This document shows positions 60,339 to 64,000 of a DNA stretch of 64,000 bases, piece after piece; the first letter of the stretch is position 1; each line of letters starts with the position of its first letter. Where the stretch lies: assembly GCF_038593265.1 (NCBI RefSeq), contig NZ_CP151979.1, positions 3,216,776 to 3,280,775 on the forward strand, given 5' to 3'. A program made the position numbers and the translations under genes. Origin of the DNA: Ureibacillus sp. FSL W7-1570. GTDB taxonomy: Bacteria > Bacillota > Bacilli > Bacillales_A > Planococcaceae. Below the pieces are notes generated by a model, which was not told where the DNA came from, did not search any database, and saw nothing but the letters and a program-made list of their open reading frames with translations.

Positions 60339-60548
60339 TTATGCATTCTCCAAACGGAAATTCGGGCTATTTTTTTCGTAATCCAAATATTTGCCCTCTA
60401 GTAATTGGATATACTCGATCAAAATGCGGCGATCTTTTAAATATTCGCGGACTTCTCGCTCTGAATCTGCTTCCAGGTATAGGCTTTTTGTATTTTCGCG
60501 AATAGGCACTTCATCTGGATTTTCTTGATAATACACTTTGTAAATCAT
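60339..60548 (-). CDS. rpoY: RNA polymerase epsilon subunit (RpoY/YkzG)
   Basis: A 69-residue protein that binds the beta' subunit of RNA polymerase. [20 protein letters not shown] and [16 protein letters not shown] match RpoY. It is first in the operon with rnjA. GAAGGAGAG lies seven bases before the ATG. Confidence 0.94.
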   Translation of the reverse strand: MIYKVYYQENPDEVPIRENTKSLYLEADSEREVREYLKDRRILIEYIQLLEGKYLDYEKNSPNFRLENA

Positions 60549-60633
60549 TTTTTCTCTCCTTCTTTAACCGTACATTTTTGCATTTATTATTTTTCCACTT
60601 TTTACGAATATAATCAATTAATATTATATATTA

Positions 60634-60668
60634 ACGCAAATGGTTTTTCCTTTCACAACCATTTGCGT
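60634..60668. repeat. Perfect inverted repeat in the rpoY-rnjA leader/promoter region
   Basis: ACGCAAATGGTT and AACCATTTGCGT, 12 bp each, with an 11-base loop, about 90 bases upstream of rpoY. There is no T tract on either side, so a terminator is unlikely; it may be an operator or a 5' stem-loop. A second AT-rich inverted repeat (AAAGAAAATG / CATTTTCTTT) lies at 60721-60745. The gap 60549-60778 holds no gene. Confidence 0.6.
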
Positions 60669-60778
60669 GAAGTGGCGATTCATCATTAAAATAATAAAAT
60701 CAAAAAAAGCAAAATTTCCCAAAGAAAATGACATGCATTTTCTTTTATATTATCATGGGAATCTTTTAAAATAAAGAA

Positions 60779-60805
60779 AAGCCCTTCATTTTCGGAGAAG
60801 GGCTT
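60779..60805 (-). terminator. Terminator of the 23-residue peptide gene
   Basis: Minus-strand stem AAGCCCTTC / GAAGGGCTT with a 9-base loop, followed by TTCTTTATTTT. Its first arm overlaps the peptide stop codon. Confidence 0.85.
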
Positions 60806-60875
60806 AAGCGATTGATTTTTTGCCGAGGATGCCATTGAGACGTCTCAAAAGTTTCTTTTTGAGTCTTTTCAACAT
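60804..60875 (-). CDS. Small cationic peptide (23 residues), function unknown
   Basis: A short frame coding MLKRLKKKLLRRLNGILGKK plus three residues (S, I, A). It has nine lysine/arginine residues and no acidic residue, and the leucine spacing would give an amphipathic helix. Support for a real gene comes from its signals: promoter TTTACA-17-TATACT, ribosome binding site AAGGAG nine bases before the ATG, and a terminator over the stop codon. It is a complete monocistronic unit between rpoY-rnjA and ykrA. It could be an antimicrobial, toxin-like or RNA-binding peptide, or a regulatory short frame in a small RNA; none can be chosen from sequence. Confidence 0.65.
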   Translation of the reverse strand: MLKRLKKKLLRRLNGILGKKSIA

Positions 60876-60896
60876 GGCACATCACTCCTTATTAAA

Positions 60897-60925
60897 AGTA
60901 TAAGGTAGAATGATATATATGTAAA
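60897..60925 (-). promoter_or_regulatory. SigA-type promoter of the 23-residue peptide gene
   Basis: On the minus strand TTTACA (60920-60925) and TATACT (60897-60902) are separated by exactly 17 bp, one mismatch each from the SigA consensus. The transcript would start about 15 bases before the ATG. Confidence 0.8.
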
Positions 60926-60971
60926 GTATTTTTCATTTACATACAAATATGCGTTGGAAGGGTTAGTGACT

Positions 60972-61742
60972 ATGAAGAAAGTGCTGTTTTTTGACGTGGA
61001 CGGAACGCTTTACGACAGTAAGAAACAATTGCCACCATCCGCAAAAGAAGCGATTTTTCAAGCGAAAAGAAACGGATATGAAATTGCGATTGCTACAGGC
61101 CGTGCCCCTTTTATGATCGAGCCGATTTTAAAAGAGTTGGAGATTGATATATATGTCACTTTTAATGGGCAGTATGTCGTTTATAAAAATGAAGTCATTT
61201 TTACCGACAGTGTCCCGAAAGAAGAGTTGACGGAAATTATCGAATTTGGTTCCAAACGGGATCATCCGGTCGTTTTTATTGATGACAAAAAAATGATTGC
61301 GACGGCAGGCGGAAACAAAAAGATTGAACAAAGCTTAAAGTCCCTTCGCTATCCTTATCCGAAGATCAATCCCCACTTCTATAAAGAAAATGCCGTCTAT
61401 CAAACCCTCATCTTTATGGAAGAACAGGAAGAACCGGTTTATCATCAAAACTTTTCCAATGTCAAATTCGTCCGTTGGCATCCGTATTCCTGCGACATTC
61501 TGCCAAAAAACGGTTCAAAGGCAAGAGGGATTCATAAAGTGTTGGAAAAAATGAATGTCCCTATTGAAAATGCGATTGCCTTTGGCGACGGATTAAACGA
61601 CATTGAAATGCTTCAGGCAGTCGGCGTCGGTGTTGCGATGGGCAATGCGAAAGAGCAGGTAAAAGAAATTGCTGATGTGGTCGGCGATCATGTCGATCGT
61701 GACGGACTGGCAAAAGTGATGAAGAAATTAGAGATTATTTAG
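60972..61742 (+). CDS. ykrA: Cof-type HAD phosphatase YkrA
   Basis: A 256-residue phosphatase of the HAD superfamily, Cof subgroup, acting on sugar phosphates, nucleotides or similar. Motif I is FFDVDGTLYDSKK (nucleophile Asp), motif II/III are IAIATGRAPFM and a lysine in PKNGSKARGIHKVLE, and motif IV is AIAFGDGLNDIEMLQAVGVGVAMGNA. The cap domain spans about residues 85-185. The ATG at 60972 has GAAGGG ten bases upstream. It stands next to rpoY-rnjA as in B. subtilis (ykqC-ykzG-ykrA). Confidence 0.88.
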   Translation: MKKVLFFDVDGTLYDSKKQLPPSAKEAIFQAKRNGYEIAIATGRAPFMIEPILKELEIDIYVTFNGQYVVYKNEVIFTDSVPKEELTEIIEFGSKRDHPVVFIDDKKMIATAGGNKKIEQSLKSLRYPYPKINPHFYKENAVYQTLIFMEEQEEPVYHQNFSNVKFVRWHPYSCDILPKNGSKARGIHKVLEKMNVPIENAIAFGDGLNDIEMLQAVGVGVAMGNAKEQVKEIADVVGDHVDRDGLAKVMKKLEII

Positions 61743-61845
61743 TATTTTAATTATATGCATGAGGATGGTATTCAGTCTCGGCTCCTTCTGAATGGAAGGA
61801 GAAAGCAAGTATTTTACAGATTAGATTATAGATGATGTGAGAATG

Positions 61846-61890
61846 AAAAAACCCCATGGCACTATTCAGGTGCCATGGGGTTTTTTTGTA
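61846..61890. terminator. Terminator after ykrA
   Basis: Perfect stem AAAAACCCCATGGCAC / GTGCCATGGGGTTTTT with a 7-base loop and further T residues. Confidence 0.92.
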
Positions 61891-61923
61891 AAAAAGAAAG
61901 AGGCTGGGACAAAAGATAAAAAA

Positions 61924-61957
61924 CACCATTTTCTCACGGGAGAAAAATGGTGTTTTT
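61924..61957 (+). terminator. Second hairpin after ykrA, target site of intron copy 2
   Basis: AACACCATTTTCTC pairs with GAGAAAAATGGTGTT (one bulge) followed by TTTT; the intron begins at the next base. Confidence 0.85.
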
Positions 61958-63842
61958 GTGCGCCCGGCATGTACATGAACTATAGGGTGTAAGTCCCGAA
62001 CCCCGAAGACAGAAGTAGAGGTTAGCCAAGAGCAAGGGTGTCCGTGGTGACGCGGAATCTGAAGGAAGCTGGAGGCAAAACACCGGTCCGAGGAACACGA
62101 ACCTCATATAAGGCTAGGTATGATTGAGTGAGTTTGCAAAACAAAACAAAGCTCTTTCTGTCGAAGGTCATATCGAGTAGATGAGGCGGATAGATGGTGT
62201 GAAAGTGCATGTACTTACCCGGGGAGGTCTGGCGGATAGGTGAAGTACGCTTCATAACCTACTTAGTGATAAGTAGCTGAACCGTCAGAAGTCAGCAGAG
62301 GTCATAGTATTAGTTGGTCTAGAACAACTAAGAAGGACCGAACAATTAAGAGAGAATAGCCCTTGGCATTCAGTGAGTCATGATGAAAACAGAAAACGTA
62401 GTACCTCACTTGAGGAAGGAAGCGGTGAATCCCGTGGGGGACCTCTTGGAGGGTGGAGTGACCACTGGCATAAAGAGAACAGCTATTCACGGAAGGAGAA
62501 TAACGATGCTTTTGAATCAAATCCTGTCACGGGAGAACATGCTTCAAGCACTAAAACGTGTAGAACAGAATAAAGGAAGCCACGGAGTAGATATGATGCC
62601 CGTACAAAACCTACGACAGCACATAGTCGAAAACTGGCTATCTATTAAGGAGGCAATTCTCAAGGGAACTTATGAACCAATGCCAGTCCGCAGAGTCGAA
62701 ATCCCGAAACCTGACGGCGGTGTTCGTTTACTAGGAATCCCTACCGTAACAGACCGTTTGATTCAACAAGCAATCGCCCAAGTACTTTCAAAAGTGTATG
62801 ACCCTACATTCTCTGAAAACAGCTACGGATTTAGACCAAACCGAAGTGCCCATGATGCGGTGAGGAAAGCGAAAGAATATATAAGAGATGGACATCGATG
62901 GGTTGTAGATATGGACTTGGAGAAATTCTTTGATAAGGTCAACCATGACAGATTAATGGGTACACTCGCGAAGAGAATCCAAGATAAACCATTACTGAAA
63001 TTGATTCGTAAGTATTTACAATCGGGAGTCATGATTAATGGTGTGGTGTCAAGCACATTAGAAGGAACTCCACAAGGAGGACCATTAAGTCCGCTACTAT
63101 CTAACATTGTACTAGATGAACTAGATAAAGAATTGGAAAGAAGAGGACACAAATTCGTTCGATATGCGGATGACTGTAACATTTACGTGAAAAGTAAACG
63201 AGCAGGACTTCGCACAATGGCAAGCATTCAACGATTCATTGAAGGAAAACTACGACTGAAAGTAAATGAAAAGAAATCAGCGGTCGACCGTCCATGGAAA
63301 CGTAAGTTTCTAGGATTTAGCTTTACCTATCATAAAGAGCCAAAGGTTCGTATCGCAAAAGAAAGCCTTAAACGAATGAAGAATAAAGTTCGTGAAATCA
63401 CATCACGCAAGATGCCCTACCCGATGGAATACCGCATTCAGAAACTGAATCAATATCTAATGGGATGGTGTGGATATTTTGCGTTAGCAGACACCAAATC
63501 TATATTCCTTGAATTAGATAAATGGATTCGTAGAAGACTTCGAATGTGTCTATGGAAGAACTGGAAGAAACCGAAAACAAAGATACGCAACCTTATTCAA
63601 CTTGGCGTACCACAATGGCAAGCGTATGAATGGGGAAATACTCGGAAGAGTTATTGGCGTATTTCAAATAGTCCAATATTACACAGAACCCTTGGTAACT
63701 CCTATTGGAGAAACCAAGGGCTGAAAAGTCTTGAAGCTCGTTATGAAAACTTGCGTCAATGATCTTAATTGAACCGCCGTATACGGAACCGTACGTACGG
63801 TGGTGTGAGAGGACGGGAGTTAATCGCTCCCTCCTACTCGAT
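61958..63842 (+). mobile_element. Group IIC intron, copy 2
   Basis: 1885 bases, the same length as copy 1 and differing at about eleven positions. Five of these cluster in seven bases of domain I (62027-62033). It has the same 5' end GTGCGCCCGGC, domain V with the CGC triad and 3' end CCTACTCGAT, and its reverse transcriptase frame is intact. As with copy 1, it sits directly behind a terminator-like hairpin on the same strand. Confidence 0.93.
62506..63762 (+). CDS. ltrA: Group II intron reverse transcriptase/maturase, copy 2
   Basis: A 418-residue protein equal to copy 1 except three substitutions (Tyr to His in the GHRWVVDMDLEKFF segment, Thr to Ile in the KTKIRNL segment, Glu to Lys near the C-terminus in GLKSLEARYENL). 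YADD and the maturase domain are intact. The start ATG has GGAAGGAG ten bases upstream. Confidence 0.93.
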   Translation: MLLNQILSRENMLQALKRVEQNKGSHGVDMMPVQNLRQHIVENWLSIKEAILKGTYEPMPVRRVEIPKPDGGVRLLGIPTVTDRLIQQAIAQVLSKVYDPTFSENSYGFRPNRSAHDAVRKAKEYIRDGHRWVVDMDLEKFFDKVNHDRLMGTLAKRIQDKPLLKLIRKYLQSGVMINGVVSSTLEGTPQGGPLSPLLSNIVLDELDKELERRGHKFVRYADDCNIYVKSKRAGLRTMASIQRFIEGKLRLKVNEKKSAVDRPWKRKFLGFSFTYHKEPKVRIAKESLKRMKNKVREITSRKMPYPMEYRIQKLNQYLMGWCGYFALADTKSIFLELDKWIRRRLRMCLWKNWKKPKTKIRNLIQLGVPQWQAYEWGNTRKSYWRISNSPILHRTLGNSYWRNQGLKSLEARYENLRQ

Positions 63843-63853
63843 TTGATAATTGA

Positions 63854-63992
63854 AGAAAATTGATTTCCGTTCCGGGGACGCTTTCCGCGGGCCCGGCTCG
63901 AGCCTCCTCGGAGCTCAATCCTTCGCTCCTGCGGGGTCTCGAGACTCGGGCTGTTCCCGCAGGAGTCGCCCCGTCACTCCAATCAATTTTCT
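63854..63992. repeat. GC-rich palindromic intergenic repeat (Bacillales REP-like)
   Basis: A 139-base element closed by a perfect 12-bp inverted repeat AGAAAATTGATT / AATCAATTTTCT. The inside is far more GC-rich than the window (CCGGGGACGCTTTCCGCGGG, CCTGCGGGGTCTCGAGACTC, CCCGCAGGAGTCGCCCCGTC) and can fold into several nested stems. Very similar sequences are scattered in Bacillaceae and Planococcaceae genomes as non-coding repeats; that is recalled knowledge. It begins 12 bases after the second intron. Confidence 0.75.
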
Positions 63993-64000
63993 GTGATATC

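Noticed and set aside
1..64000. CRISPR arrays, tRNA or rRNA genes, prophage
   Set aside because: No regularly spaced direct repeats, no cloverleaf with CCA end or rRNA sequence, and no phage structural genes were seen.

Overview
The window is a chromosomal segment of an endospore-forming Bacillota (Bacillales). The best fit is a Planococcaceae/Caryophanaceae-type organism in the Ureibacillus/Lysinibacillus neighbourhood, but no species is claimed. The reasons are spore genes (cotO, cotZ, spoVAC-AD-AE, spoVIF, a YjcZ-type protein, a Spo0E-like phosphatase), a murE gene beside prfC as in staphylococci rather than in the dcw cluster, and long collinearity with the B. subtilis yjb-yjc-ykv-yku-ykq region. 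Codon use looks uniform and moderately AT-rich. No rRNA, tRNA, CRISPR array or prophage was seen.

Layout. 1-8.1 kb: 3' end of pepF, the small RNA RoxS/RsaE with a Rex-like operator, then spxH-yjbI, cwlQ-yjbK, yjbL-sasB-ppnK-yjbO and mgtE. 8.1-14.5 kb: spore coat genes cotO and cotZ on the minus strand, a spoVA operon led by a YhcN/YlaJ-like lipoprotein gene, a YjcZ-type protein, spoVIF, yjcG, yjcH and pgpA. 14.6-31.6 kb: aldehyde dehydrogenase, murE, prfC, an SDR/reductase gene, a manganese riboswitch with its TerC-type exporter gene, ktrD, a soluble histidine kinase, mhqR, a lipoprotein, a CPBP protease, ykvS, a Spo0E-like gene, ykwC, an MFS gene and cheV. 31.7-37.4 kb: ppx-ppk, a small membrane protein, darB and ccpC. 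37.4-39.3 kb: first group IIC intron. 39.4-50.9 kb: three poorly known genes, an MFS pump, an aspartate/glutamate racemase, the polyamine operon potABCD with its XRE-cupin regulator, ykuU, ykuV, ktrC and a methyltransferase. 51.1-57.1 kb: an accessory sulfide-detoxification island (sqr, DUF1641, cstB-type persulfide dioxygenase, a two-component system, tauE). 57.1-58.6 kb: a complete ISL3-family element with an 8-bp target duplication. 58.7-61.7 kb: rnjA, rpoY, a 23-residue cationic peptide gene and ykrA. 61.96-63.84 kb: second group IIC intron. The right edge holds a GC-rich palindromic repeat.

The most interesting unit is the sulfide island. Two promoters, before sqr and before tauE, share a 16-bp dyad (TAGGGG-N4-CCCCTA and a one-mismatch version) whose centre lies exactly 29.5 bp upstream of a TATAC(C/A) -10 box, with no consensus -35. 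Between them lies a NreB/AirS-like sensor kinase with a C-x2-C-x11-C-x2-M motif in its PAS domain, plus a NarL-type regulator. I infer that an iron-sulfur or thiol-based two-component system activates sulfide oxidation here in place of the CstR repressor known from staphylococci. Other items for follow-up are the small cationic peptide gene with its own promoter and terminator, two inverted repeats that could mask the ribosome binding sites of consecutive genes near 35.5-35.9 kb, and the twin introns, each placed directly behind a terminator hairpin.
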